Below are positions 16,095-23,719 of a DNA stretch of 28,923 nucleotides, one piece after another. The translations under genes and the position numbers were made by a program. How positions within the stretch are numbered: the first letter of the stretch is position 1; every line of letters begins with the position of its first letter. The DNA comes from JAWXCM01 sp034408745. Its GTDB lineage: Bacteria > Acidobacteriota > Terriglobia > Bryobacterales > Bryobacteraceae. The stretch spans positions 1-28,923 of the forward strand of contig JAWXCM010000452.1 of assembly GCA_034408745.1 (NCBI GenBank), written 5' to 3'. Under the pieces are notes generated by a model, which worked only from the letters and a program-made list of their open reading frames with translations, searched no databases and was not told the DNA's origin.

Positions 16095-17099
16095 TCAATG
16101 GGCCACAGATGTGGGTCGTAACGCCACAGATGCCGTGCCAGCGGCTGCTGTGGTGCCCTCTCCAATGGTGGCTGGCTTAGCTTTCGGAGGAGCTATCTGG
16201 AAGGAATCGTTGGAGAAATACACAGTCCGCACCTGGCCTTTGGGTCCGAGACTGCCGACCGAACGGCCGTTCATACGCACATCCAGGGCGCCCGCATTTC
16301 CTGTCAAAAGACGTGCGTTTTCGGCTACGGCGAATTGCCTGGCCTGCGCCGGGTTGAGAATACCTATGTAGAGTGTCCTACCACCTGAGGTGATCTGGAC
16401 CCACGTCGGCTCCGATGCCACGATCTCCAGTGCGATGTTGCCGGAACCTACCGGACCAGCGGCCGGGGCGACAGGTACTGCTGGCGTCGTTGTCGCTGCG
16501 GCCTGTTGTTGCTGGCCTGCAAGGTCGTTGGCCGCCGGAGTTTGCTGCGGCTGTTGCTGGCTGCCTGACGGTGTGGTGCCGGCAGTCTGTTCCGGAGTGG
16601 TGGTTGCTGCCGGTGTTTGGGCTGGAGGCTGCTGCTGCGGAGTCTGGACGGTCGGAACTGGGGTGGGAGCGGAAGCCGCCTGCTCGGCTGCGGTTTCCTT
16701 CTGAGTCTGGACGCGCTGGAACCAGGAATAGAGTCCGGCTCCGCCTGCCAGCACCAGAATCAGGGATCCCACCGCGACGGCGGTGGAAGGCGACCAGCGG
16801 GACGAGGTCGGCTCGTTCGCTTTCTGGTAGACCTCGCTCAGGACGGGCAGTGGATCGACCTCTTCGACCGGTACTGCGGAAGCGACAACACGATCTGTAG
16901 TCGCAGCGTCTAAATCGAGGGCTCTCGCGTACTGCCGGAGGAACGATTTGTAAAAGAAATCGCCAGGCAACTGCTTGATATCGTCACGCTCGATTGCCTC
17001 GAGGTAACGCGCACTGATGCATGTATCAGTTGCGATTTCGGCGAGGCTCCTGTTGCGCTTGAGCCGCTCACTTTGGAGCAATTGTCCGGCGGACATCAT
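16095..17099 (-). CDS. rodZ: RodZ-like helix-turn-helix/DUF4115 membrane protein
   Basis: The 334-aa protein has an N-terminal HTH_25 domain (LLQSERLKRNRSLAEIATDT to about residue 75), a single membrane helix (107-126), a long proline/glutamine/threonine-rich linker (about 135-215) and a C-terminal DUF4115 domain (IALEIVASEPTWVQI). This is the RodZ architecture, in which the cytoplasmic part binds MreB and links the elongation machinery to the wall. The linker is low complexity. A TATAAT and TATCCT lie in the region upstream, shared with the divergent glycosyltransferase. The symbol reflects domain order; a close MreB locus is not in the window. Confidence 0.82.
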   Translation of the reverse strand: MMSAGQLLQSERLKRNRSLAEIATDTCISARYLEAIERDDIKQLPGDFFYKSFLRQYARALDLDAATTDRVVASAVPVEEVDPLPVLSEVYQKANEPTSSRWSPSTAVAVGSLILVLAGGAGLYSWFQRVQTQKETAAEQAASAPTPVPTVQTPQQQPPAQTPAATTTPEQTAGTTPSGSQQQPQQTPAANDLAGQQQQAAATTTPAVPVAPAAGPVGSGNIALEIVASEPTWVQITSGGRTLYIGILNPAQARQFAVAENARLLTGNAGALDVRMNGRSVGSLGPKGQVRTVYFSNDSFQIAPPKAKPATIGEGTTAAAGTASVALRPTSVAH

Positions 17100-17128
17100 A
17101 AATTGCCAGTTATCCTGGCTGTATTCCG

Positions 17129-17134
17129 TATAAT
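17129..17134 (+). promoter_or_regulatory. TATAAT -10 box in the rodZ/glycosyltransferase divergent region
   Basis: A consensus TATAAT lies 61 bases before the GTG start of the glycosyltransferase. TTGCCA 20 bases upstream is a possible but widely spaced -35. TATCCT at 17111-17116 is a further -10-like box in the same interval. This probably drives the six-gene run to 22374. Confidence 0.5.
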
Positions 17135-17195
17135 ACTACAGTTGCTGATAATTGAGTCCGGACGCCCCCGCCCGGATCGTACTAAGGCGATTCAG

Positions 17196-18218
17196 GTGAC
17201 GGTGGTCGTCGTTAACTGGAACCGGCGGGAGCTTTTGCGTGCGTGTCTGCGGTCTCTGGCCGTGCAGGAGGCCATCTCGTTTGAAGTGGTGGTGGTAGAC
17301 AACGGCTCGACTGACGGGTCTCAGGACGAGGTGCTGGAGTTTGCAGCAACGTCGGGAGTAGCGACCGAACTGATTCGTAATGTAACGAATCTCGGGTTTT
17401 GTGCGGCGAATAATCAGGGGATTGCGGTGGCTCGCGGGGAGTTTGTCGCGTTGTTGAACAATGATGCCGAGGCGTGCCCGATGTGGCTTGCTTCGATGGT
17501 GAACGCAATTACACACCATTCTGAAGTTGGCATGGTGGCTTCGAAGATTCTGGTCTGGGAGGATCCCACGCGGATTGACAAGGTGGGACATTTGATCTGG
17601 CCCGACGGGCAGAATCGAGGACGCGGAACGGGACAGTCGGACCGCGGGCAGTTTGACGTCGAAGAAGAAGTGCTGTGGCCGGACGGGTGCGCGGCGCTGT
17701 ACCGGAAGTCGATGCTCGACGTGATTGGCGGGTTCGACGAAGACCTTTTCGCCTACGGGGACGACGCGGAACTCGGGCTGCGGGCACGGATCGCGGGATG
17801 GAAATGCCTGTATGCGCCGGAGGCGGTGGTGCGGCATCACCGGGGCGCTACGCTGGGCGTACGGTCGAGCCGCCGGTTGCACCTGATTGAGCGCAATCGA
17901 GTGCTGCTGGCAGTGGCTCACTTCCCACCGGGACTGCTGCTGCAGAATCCGTTTTGGTTCGCATTGCGGCTGGCAGCGGGAGTTATCGCGGCGGTTCGCG
18001 GTCGTGGCGAGGCGGGGAAGTTCCACGGGTTCGGGGAGAAGGTCCGGCTGGGGCTGGCACTGATCAGCGGGCTGGTGGCGGGAGTCGGTGCAATTCCTTT
18101 GACCCTCGAAAAGCGGCGGGCGTTCGACCCGAAGCGCCGGCTAAGCAACCGCGAGGTTCGGGAACTGCTGTTTCGGTATCGCATAGGGCTGCGCGAGTTG
18201 AGCGAGGGGGCAGCTTGA
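17196..18218 (+). CDS. glycosyltransferase family 2 (rhamnosyltransferase-like)
   Basis: Predicted cytoplasmic-face transferase of 340 aa. It opens VTVVVVNWNRRELL, the usual GT2 beta strand, with VVDNGSTDGS and the metal site NNDAEACPMW. YGDDAELGLRARIAGW and VRHHRGATLG follow, typical of the rhamnosyl/dTDP-sugar branch. GTG 17196 preceded by AAGG fits the family start; the frame is open upstream to 17073 but overlaps the promoter. The final TGA overlaps the TTG start of the next gene. It probably adds a sugar to a lipid carrier or surface glycan; the sugar donor is unknown. Confidence 0.9.
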   Translation: MTVVVVNWNRRELLRACLRSLAVQEAISFEVVVVDNGSTDGSQDEVLEFAATSGVATELIRNVTNLGFCAANNQGIAVARGEFVALLNNDAEACPMWLASMVNAITHHSEVGMVASKILVWEDPTRIDKVGHLIWPDGQNRGRGTGQSDRGQFDVEEEVLWPDGCAALYRKSMLDVIGGFDEDLFAYGDDAELGLRARIAGWKCLYAPEAVVRHHRGATLGVRSSRRLHLIERNRVLLAVAHFPPGLLLQNPFWFALRLAAGVIAAVRGRGEAGKFHGFGEKVRLGLALISGLVAGVGAIPLTLEKRRAFDPKRRLSNREVRELLFRYRIGLRELSEGAA

Positions 18219-19183
18219 GGCTGACTCCCACGGGGGACGCGTGTCCAGGCTGCGCCAGTACCGAATCCCGCGCGCTGTTTCACGCCGGGGACCGGCTGTT
18301 TCAAACGACTAAGAAATCCTTTCTGGTAGTCCAGTGTGGCGGGTGTTCGCTGATCCGCTTGTATCCCTGGCCGGATATCGACGAACTGAAGAGTTACTAC
18401 CCGGAAGCATACTGGTTCAATCCGGGCGCGTCGACGGCTGCGTATCTGGAAGAGATGTACCGGCGCTTTGTGCTTCGCGATCACGTCAATTTCGCCGAGG
18501 GTGCGTTGCGGCGGGCCGGGCTTCGCGGTACGGTGCTGGACGTTGGCTGCGGTGGCGCGCTGTTCGGGCGCCTTTTGGGGGAACGCGGCTACCGGTGTTT
18601 CGGGCTCGATTTTTCGCACGATGCGGCGAAGGTCGGGTGGTCGGTGAACGGAGTTCCGGTGCTTGTCGGCGACTTTATGCGTGCGCCGTATCGGGAGGGA
18701 ACTTTCGCCGCGGTCACTATGTTCCATGTGCTGGAACACTTATATGACCCGGGTGCGGCGGTGCGGGCTGTGGGCCGATTGCTGCGTCCGGACGGCCGAC
18801 TGATTGTGCAGGTTCCTAATGCGTCGTGCTGGCAATTCCTGTTGTTCGGCGAGAAGTGGAACGGAATCGACGTGCCGCGGCATCTGGTGAATTTCAGGCA
18901 GTCCGATATCGAAGCGCTGCTGGATTTCTGTGGGTTCGAGGTAATTCGGCGCAAGCACTTTTCGCTGCGGGATAATCCGGCCGGGCTGGCGAGCTCGCTG
19001 GCTCCGGGTCTGGATCCGATGAGCCGGCGGGTTCGCAAGGTAGTGGAGTCAGAGGGAGTGCGACTGTTACGGGACCTGATGTACCTGGGGCTGACCGTGG
19101 CCGCGATTCCGTTTACCTTGATCGAGGCGGTTTGCGGGGCTGGTTCGACGATCATGCTGGAGGCCAGGAAGAAACCAGCATGA
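18215..19183 (+). CDS. SAM-dependent methyltransferase with N-terminal zinc ribbon
   Basis: About 322 aa from TTG 18215, which overlaps the glycosyltransferase TGA and is preceded by GAGGGGG. The first 50 residues hold two cysteine pairs (CPGC and CGGC), a zinc-ribbon seen before class I methyltransferases in polysaccharide loci. Motif I is VLDVGCGGALFG and later motifs are MFHVLEHLYDPG and LLRPDGRLIVQVPN. It likely methylates a sugar on the glycan made by the glycosyltransferase. The C-terminus has one hydrophobic segment (LMYLGLTVAAIPFTLIEAV) that may dock to the membrane. It overlaps the next gene by four bases (ATGA). Confidence 0.88.
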   Translation: MRLTPTGDACPGCASTESRALFHAGDRLFQTTKKSFLVVQCGGCSLIRLYPWPDIDELKSYYPEAYWFNPGASTAAYLEEMYRRFVLRDHVNFAEGALRRAGLRGTVLDVGCGGALFGRLLGERGYRCFGLDFSHDAAKVGWSVNGVPVLVGDFMRAPYREGTFAAVTMFHVLEHLYDPGAAVRAVGRLLRPDGRLIVQVPNASCWQFLLFGEKWNGIDVPRHLVNFRQSDIEALLDFCGFEVIRRKHFSLRDNPAGLASSLAPGLDPMSRRVRKVVESEGVRLLRDLMYLGLTVAAIPFTLIEAVCGAGSTIMLEARKKPA

Positions 19184-19875
19184 TGTACCGGCGGATGCCC
19201 GCTGCTCTTCGGATTATGCCGGCCGCCGTGCAGCGTCAGGTGCTGCATTTTGAGGCTTGTATCGAAGACGCGGCGCGGGCATTTGCGGCGAGCCTGCCGC
19301 CGGGGGCCGCGGTGCTGGATGCCGGGGCTGGTGAATCCCAGTACGAGCCGCTGTTTGCGGGGCTGCGGTACGTGGCGGTGGACCTGGGCGTGGGCGATTC
19401 GCAATGGTCGTACCGGCGGCTGGATGCGGTGGCGGATTTGTCCCTGCTGCCGTTCGCTGACGGGTCGTTTGCCGGGTGTGTAAATATCGTCACACTGGAG
19501 CATGTGCGTGAGCCGCGGGCGGTGTTGTCGGAACTGGCGCGGGTGATGCGTTCGGGCGGTCGACTGCTGCTGGTAACGCCGCTGGAGTGGGAAGAGCATC
19601 AGCAGCCGCACGACTATTTTCGATATACACGATATGGCGTGATGCATTTGCTAAATTCGGCGGGGCTCGAGGTGGAGCGGCTGGAGGCGGCGGGTGGATT
19701 TTTTCGTTTAATGGCGCGGCGTTTATGGAATGCGCCGCAGTTTTTTCCGGTGCCGCTGGCGTGGCTGGTTCTGCTGTTGGTGGCGGTGCCGGCGCTGGTG
19801 TTGCCGCTGCTCGACGGGCTGGACCCGCGCCGAGCCTTTACTTTGGGACATATATGTATTGCACGCAAGCCCTGA
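19180..19875 (+). CDS. second SAM-dependent methyltransferase (Methyltransf_11 type)
   Basis: From ATG 19180, inside the stop of the previous gene, 231 aa. Motif I is AVLDAGAGESQYEPLF, then VAVDLGVGD, and CVNIVTLEHVREPRAVL and LARVMRSGGRLLLVTP, standard for class I methyltransferases. PHDYFRYTRYGVMHLL is a pattern common in sugar or lipid methyltransferases. A hydrophobic segment near the C-terminus (VPLAWLVLLLVAVPALVLPLL) predicts a membrane anchor. It probably works with the first methyltransferase on a lipid-linked product. Its end overlaps the next gene by 22 bases. Confidence 0.88.
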   Translation: MMYRRMPAALRIMPAAVQRQVLHFEACIEDAARAFAASLPPGAAVLDAGAGESQYEPLFAGLRYVAVDLGVGDSQWSYRRLDAVADLSLLPFADGSFAGCVNIVTLEHVREPRAVLSELARVMRSGGRLLLVTPLEWEEHQQPHDYFRYTRYGVMHLLNSAGLEVERLEAAGGFFRLMARRLWNAPQFFPVPLAWLVLLLVAVPALVLPLLDGLDPRRAFTLGHICIARKP

Positions 19876-20738
19876 TTGTTCTGCTGGCCGCGTTGGCTGG
19901 TTTGAGTGGCGCGGAAGCGCCTCGCTCGCTCCGGGGTGAGACGGCTTTGGAGTTTACGCGCAAGCTGGTGGCGTTTGGTCCGCGGCCCTCCGGGTCTCCG
20001 GCTCATGCGTCCATGCAGGCTTACCTGGCGGCGCAACTCAGGCTGTTTGGTTGCGCGACGGAGGAACTGCCTTTTCAGGCATCGACTCCGAATGGTCCGG
20101 TGCGGATGAAGAACATTCTGGTTCGGGTGCCTGGGACGTCGACGCGCCCGGTGGTGATCACGGGCCACTACGACACCAAAGTGCTGCCAGGGTTTGCGGG
20201 AGCCAATGACGGCGGGTCGTCCGCGGGACTGCTGCTTGAGTTGGCCCGGGTTCTGTGCGGCATGCCGAAGAAGGCCGATCCGGTTTGGCTGGTGTGGCTG
20301 GACGGCGAGGAAGCGGTAAAGACCTGGAGCGAGACGGACAGCCTGTACGGGAGTCGGTGGCTGGCATCCAAATGGAAGGCCGACGGTACGGCAAAGCGGA
20401 TTAAGGCGCTCGTTAATATCGATATGATTGGGGACCGCGATCTGAACCTGGTTGCCGACATGAACTCAAGCACGCAGGTTCGGGAACTGTTCTGGGGGGC
20501 GGCGCGGGAACTGGGTTACGGGCAATATCTGACGGGAGGAACGGGCGCGATTGAGGACGATCATATCCCGTTCGCCAGGGCTGGCATTCCGGTGCTCGAC
20601 GTGATCGATTTTGACTACGGTCCCGGGAATTCGTACTGGCATACGGATCGCGACACTATGGACAAGCTGAGCGCCAGGAGTTTCCAGGTAATTGGCGATG
20701 TTTTACTGCGGGTCATTAAGAAACTTGGGGGAATGTAG
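19854..20738 (+). CDS. secreted M28-family glutaminyl-peptide cyclotransferase-like enzyme
   Basis: 294 aa from ATG 19854. A signal peptide (MYCTQALIVLLAALAGLSGA) precedes an M28 fold. Ligand motifs are GHYDTK (H105), GANDGGSS (D119), LDGEEA (E152/E153), NIDMIGD (D190) and WHTDRD (H263), with WSETDSLYGSRWLA and DDHIPFARAGIPVL, which are the hallmarks of glutaminyl cyclases rather than aminopeptidases. Such enzymes turn N-terminal glutamine into pyroglutamate on exported proteins. It is unusual to find one in an operon with a glycosyltransferase and methyltransferases. An aminopeptidase is the alternative. Confidence 0.85.
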   Translation: MYCTQALIVLLAALAGLSGAEAPRSLRGETALEFTRKLVAFGPRPSGSPAHASMQAYLAAQLRLFGCATEELPFQASTPNGPVRMKNILVRVPGTSTRPVVITGHYDTKVLPGFAGANDGGSSAGLLLELARVLCGMPKKADPVWLVWLDGEEAVKTWSETDSLYGSRWLASKWKADGTAKRIKALVNIDMIGDRDLNLVADMNSSTQVRELFWGAARELGYGQYLTGGTGAIEDDHIPFARAGIPVLDVIDFDYGPGNSYWHTDRDTMDKLSARSFQVIGDVLLRVIKKLGGM

Positions 20739-20740
20739 AC

Positions 20741-21148
20741 GTGAAACGACGAAATTTGCTGGCTGGTGGCATGGCTGCCGCACTGCCTTTTCCGGTGATG
20801 GCGGCTGGAAAACTGGCGAACTCGACGCTGGATGAAGCGAAGGCGAAGGTGACGAAGGAGCCGTTCGGCGAACTGCGGATTTACTATGAGGGGCCGACGG
20901 AGCAGTTGAAGTCAATGACGGCGGGGAGTCTTCGGCTCAAGCCTGGGATGTCGCCGCATGAGCCTCACAAGCACCCCGAGGAAGAGTTTATGGTGATCAC
21001 CGAGGGCACCGGCGAGATTTCGGTGGAGGGCAAGATCACTAAAGTGGGTCCGGGCACGATGATGTATTGCGGGGCAGGGAAGCTGCACGGCATTGTGAAC
21101 ACGGGCAAGACGTCGCTGCTGTTCTATTTCTACAAGTGGAGCGCCTGA
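20741..21148 (+). CDS. exported cupin-domain protein
   Basis: 135 aa from GTG 20741, two bases after the previous stop. The N-terminus MKRRNLLAGGMAAALPFPVM is a short Tat-like signal. The cupin core has SLRLKPGMSPHEPHKHPEEE (conserved H, H and E metal ligands), a middle GEISVEGKITKVGPG and the second-motif histidine in GKLHGIVN. It could be a small dioxygenase, isomerase or ligand-binding protein. The stop overlaps the start of the next gene by one base. A related cupin occurs at 22835-23263. Confidence 0.87.
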   Translation: MKRRNLLAGGMAAALPFPVMAAGKLANSTLDEAKAKVTKEPFGELRIYYEGPTEQLKSMTAGSLRLKPGMSPHEPHKHPEEEFMVITEGTGEISVEGKITKVGPGTMMYCGAGKLHGIVNTGKTSLLFYFYKWSA

Positions 21149-22374
21149 TGAAGAGATTCGTACTGGTGTTGTGGGCCGTGTCGGCCTGTGCGGCTGAGTT
21201 TGCCGACGTTGCGAAGCTGGTTTCGGCGGCTAAGGACGAAAAGGCCATTGCCGCGGCGTTTGGTGAGAAGGCTTTGGCGGAGAACAAAGCGGTTCTCGCC
21301 GAGCGCGGGAACATGTTGTTTGCGGTGAAGGTGGCGGGTTCATCGGGACCGGTGCGGGCTTCGGTGGACGACGGGGCTCCGGTGTCGCTGAAACGCGTCG
21401 GCAAGTCGGACCTGTGGGTGGGCAGCGGTAAGGCTGTGCCTGGTACGACTCACAATGTGCAGTACCTGGCGGCGGGCAAGACGATCGCTCCGGTGGAGAA
21501 TGTTCGGTCGTTCGATGACTGGGCGTATGAGAAGCCGGGTGTGCCGCAGGGCAAGCTCAGTGAAAAGATGGTGCACGAGAGCCAGATTTATCCCAACACG
21601 AAGACGGACTGGTGGATTTATGTGCCGGCTCAGTATGACGCCTCGAAGCCCGCGGCGCTGATGGTTTGGCAGGATGGCGCGGGTTTGACGCAGCGCAACG
21701 GGTCGCGCGTGCAGATCATGATCGACAATCTGACGCACGAGAAGAAAATTCCGGTAATTGTGCATGTGTTTATTGCTCCGTCGACGCCGAATATGCGGTC
21801 GATTCAGTACGACCGTATGGATGACACGTACTCCCGGTTCCTTCGCGACGAGATGATTCCGAAGGTGGCGGGGATGTATAAGGTTCGGACGGACTCGTAC
21901 AGCCGCGCGATTTCCGGGGCTTCTTCGGGTGGCATTGCCGCGTTCAATGTGGCGTGGACGCAGCCGGATCAGTTTAGCCGGGTACTGTCGCTGGTGGGTT
22001 CGTTTACCAGCATTCAGTGGAGAGCCGGCGAGCGCGAGGGCGGGAATCTGTTTCCTTTTATGATTCGCAAGACGCCGAAGAAGAATATCCGGGTTTGGTT
22101 GCAGGACGGGAATAACGATCTGGAGAATACGCACGGGTCGTGGCCACTGCAGAATATTCAGATGGCGAATTCGCTCAAGATGCAGGGGTATGATTTTCAC
22201 CTGCGCTGGACGTCGAGCTTTCATGGGGGCGGCGGCGGGCCGGATCGGGCTGAGGGGCTGATCTGGCTGTGGCGTGGCTATGATCCGGCTAAGACGTCGG
22301 AGACGTATGCTCCGGACTCGGCCGAGAAGGACAAGCCGTACTTCCGTGTGAAGGCTCTGAACCGGACGGAGTAG
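21148..22374 (+). CDS. secreted esterase (enterochelin-esterase/esterase D-like alpha/beta hydrolase)
   Basis: 408 aa from ATG 21148, whose A is the last base of the cupin stop. A signal peptide (MKRFVLVLWAVSACAA) is followed by an N-terminal Ig-like segment and the alpha/beta hydrolase domain. The nucleophile elbow is AISGASSGGIAAFN (serine near residue 256), with WWIYVPAQYDASKPAALMVW earlier and SSFHGGGGGPD near the end supplying the likely histidine. Related secreted enzymes cleave feruloyl/acetyl esters or siderophore esters. No transporter is nearby. Ends the operon. Confidence 0.88.
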   Translation: MKRFVLVLWAVSACAAEFADVAKLVSAAKDEKAIAAAFGEKALAENKAVLAERGNMLFAVKVAGSSGPVRASVDDGAPVSLKRVGKSDLWVGSGKAVPGTTHNVQYLAAGKTIAPVENVRSFDDWAYEKPGVPQGKLSEKMVHESQIYPNTKTDWWIYVPAQYDASKPAALMVWQDGAGLTQRNGSRVQIMIDNLTHEKKIPVIVHVFIAPSTPNMRSIQYDRMDDTYSRFLRDEMIPKVAGMYKVRTDSYSRAISGASSGGIAAFNVAWTQPDQFSRVLSLVGSFTSIQWRAGEREGGNLFPFMIRKTPKKNIRVWLQDGNNDLENTHGSWPLQNIQMANSLKMQGYDFHLRWTSSFHGGGGGPDRAEGLIWLWRGYDPAKTSETYAPDSAEKDKPYFRVKALNRTE

Positions 22375-22407
22375 CTGTCAGCGGGCTGCTACTGGCTGGC
22401 TTCCTGC

Positions 22408-22413
22408 TATCCT
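22408..22413 (+). promoter_or_regulatory. TATCCT -10-like box upstream of apaG
   Basis: TATCCTGTATTCG, 11 bases before the apaG ATG, nearly identical to the box before the DUF2382 gene at 4940. No clear -35. Confidence 0.35.
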
Positions 22414-22424
22414 GTATTCGCACT

Positions 22425-22838
22425 ATGCCGGAACTACGAACCAATCCCGCTCCACTCTCCGATGCCGTCACCGAGGGTGTTCGGGTGGAGGTACTGGCTC
22501 GGCATTCCCCGGAGGGATCGAAGCAACTGCAGAGCGAGTGGCTGTTTGAGTACACTGTGCGGATTACAAATTTGGGCTCGGAGCCGGTGCAGTTGCTCAG
22601 CCGCCACTGGATCATTACCGACGCACTGGACCACTCGCGCGAGGTGAAGGGGCCCGGTGTGGTGGGCAAACAGCCCCTGCTGGCGCCTGGCGAGTCGTTC
22701 AAATATTCGTCCTGGTGCCCGCTGCAGACTCCTACCGGGGTGATGCGAGGGACTTATCAGATGGTCCGCGATACGGGTCAGCTTTTCGATGTGGAGATCG
22801 CGCCGTTTGCCCTGAAGGCCCGGTACACGGTCCACTAA
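22425..22838 (+). CDS. apaG: ApaG-domain protein
   Basis: 137 aa with the ApaG fold, a fibronectin-like sandwich: VRVEVLARHSPEGS, EYTVRITNLGSEPVQLLSRH, WIITDALDHSREVKGPGVVG, LAPGESFKYSSWCPL and GTYQMV, all family landmarks in order. Named from Salmonella CorD/ApaG (Co2+/Mg2+ efflux phenotype); molecular function is still unclear. No apaH or ksgA is adjacent. The stop overlaps the convergent cupin gene by four bases. Confidence 0.95.
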   Translation: MPELRTNPAPLSDAVTEGVRVEVLARHSPEGSKQLQSEWLFEYTVRITNLGSEPVQLLSRHWIITDALDHSREVKGPGVVGKQPLLAPGESFKYSSWCPLQTPTGVMRGTYQMVRDTGQLFDVEIAPFALKARYTVH

Positions 22839-23263
22839 GCTTTCTGGGTACGCCCGAGCGCTATGACGAAGTAGCTGGCGCGGGTGTCGCCGACGTTTTT
22901 CCAGCCATGCATTTCGTCGGACGCTACGTATCCCACTGAGCCGGGACCGAGGCGGATCGTTTTTCCTTCGATTGTCACCTCCAGCGTTCCTTCGCGGATC
23001 AGGATCATTTCTTCATGCGCGTGCTTGTGAGCGGCGTGGGGCATGAGACCCGGGGCGAGTTCGGTCTCGTGCATCTCGATGTCGTAGCCGGTATGCGTGA
23101 GTCCGTTCAGCATCGCACGCGACTTGTTCTGTCCGTTGGTCTTCACGGGCAGAGATTCGTGCTCGAGGGTGGTGGACGGAAGTTTCGCGGCGGCTGTCTG
23201 GGCTTGTGCGGCGGAGGCGGCGGCGAGCGCGGGGAGAAGCAGACTGAGATCGCGTCGGGTCAT
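22835..23263 (-). CDS. exported cupin-domain protein (second copy type)
   Basis: 142 aa. The N-terminus MTRRDLSLLLPALAAASAAQA is a Tat-type signal (TRRDL). The cupin core has MHETELAPGLMPHAAHKHAHE (metal histidines), MILIREGTLEVTIEGK, LGPGSVGYVASDEMHGWKNVG. Its start ATG 23263 has no Shine-Dalgarno site but TAGACT eight bases upstream. It follows the thioesterase gene by 11 bases on the same strand, so they may share a transcript. Its exact substrate is unknown. It differs clearly in sequence from the cupin at 20741, so it is not a recent duplicate. Confidence 0.88.
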   Translation of the reverse strand: MTRRDLSLLLPALAAASAAQAQTAAAKLPSTTLEHESLPVKTNGQNKSRAMLNGLTHTGYDIEMHETELAPGLMPHAAHKHAHEEMILIREGTLEVTIEGKTIRLGPGSVGYVASDEMHGWKNVGDTRASYFVIALGRTQKA

Positions 23264-23274
23264 GTTTGGTTAGT

Positions 23275-23691
23275 CTATCGCTTTGCATACAGGATCATCT
23301 GGGTGCAGCGGAACAAGGCGATGGTTTTGCCTGTCGACTGCACGCGGACCTCGGCATCCCAGACCTGAGTCGAGCGTCCGTAGTGGGCTCGGCGGGCCTC
23401 GCAGGTGAGGACGCCGTCGAGCGCGGTCCCGGTGTGATTGCTCTTCAGCTCGATTGTGGTGAAGCCGGTGGCTCCGTCGGGCAAGTCGAGCATGGTGGCG
23501 AAGCCGCAGGACGAATCGGCGAGCGCGATCACGGACGCGGCGTGCAGATAGCCGTTTGGCGCGAGCAGGTCGGCGCGTATCGGCATGATGGCCTGCAGGT
23601 GGCCGGGCTCGGCTGCTGTAACTTCAAAACCCACGAGGGCCGGCAGTCCCGAGCGCCAGCGGTTCAGTTCTTCAACAGTCTGGAGAGGCAC
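23275..23691 (-). CDS. PaaI-type hotdog-fold thioesterase
   Basis: 138 aa from GTG 23691. Hotdog domain features are LVGFEVTAAEPGHLQAIMPI, NGYLHAASVIALADSSCGFA (the helix with catalytic Asp/Ser region) and GFTTIELKSNHTGTALDG. These enzymes hydrolyse acyl- or phenylacetyl-CoA thioesters. No paa pathway genes are present, so the physiological substrate is open. TACAAT is seven bases upstream of the start. Confidence 0.87.
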   Translation of the reverse strand: MPLQTVEELNRWRSGLPALVGFEVTAAEPGHLQAIMPIRADLLAPNGYLHAASVIALADSSCGFATMLDLPDGATGFTTIELKSNHTGTALDGVLTCEARRAHYGRSTQVWDAEVRVQSTGKTIALFRCTQMILYAKR

Positions 23692-23698
23692 GCCTGCG

Positions 23699-23704
23699 AT
23701 TGTA
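23699..23704 (-). promoter_or_regulatory. TACAAT -10 box immediately upstream of the thioesterase
   Basis: On the minus strand TACAAT lies seven bases before the GTG start, the spacing expected for a leaderless transcript; only a weak AGG is available as a ribosome site. The same hexamer has the same position before acs. Confidence 0.4.
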
Positions 23705-23719
23705 ACCGCGCTGCGGCGC

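Noticed and set aside
16490..16700. Repeat array or CRISPR-like structure in the rodZ linker
   Set aside because: The repetitive look comes from Gln/Pro/Thr/Ala codons of a low-complexity linker; there is no fixed repeat and spacer length.
18589..19647. 352-codon minus-strand frame over the methyltransferase genes
   Set aside because: Low-complexity Ser/Arg/Pro translation antisense to two clear SAM methyltransferases.
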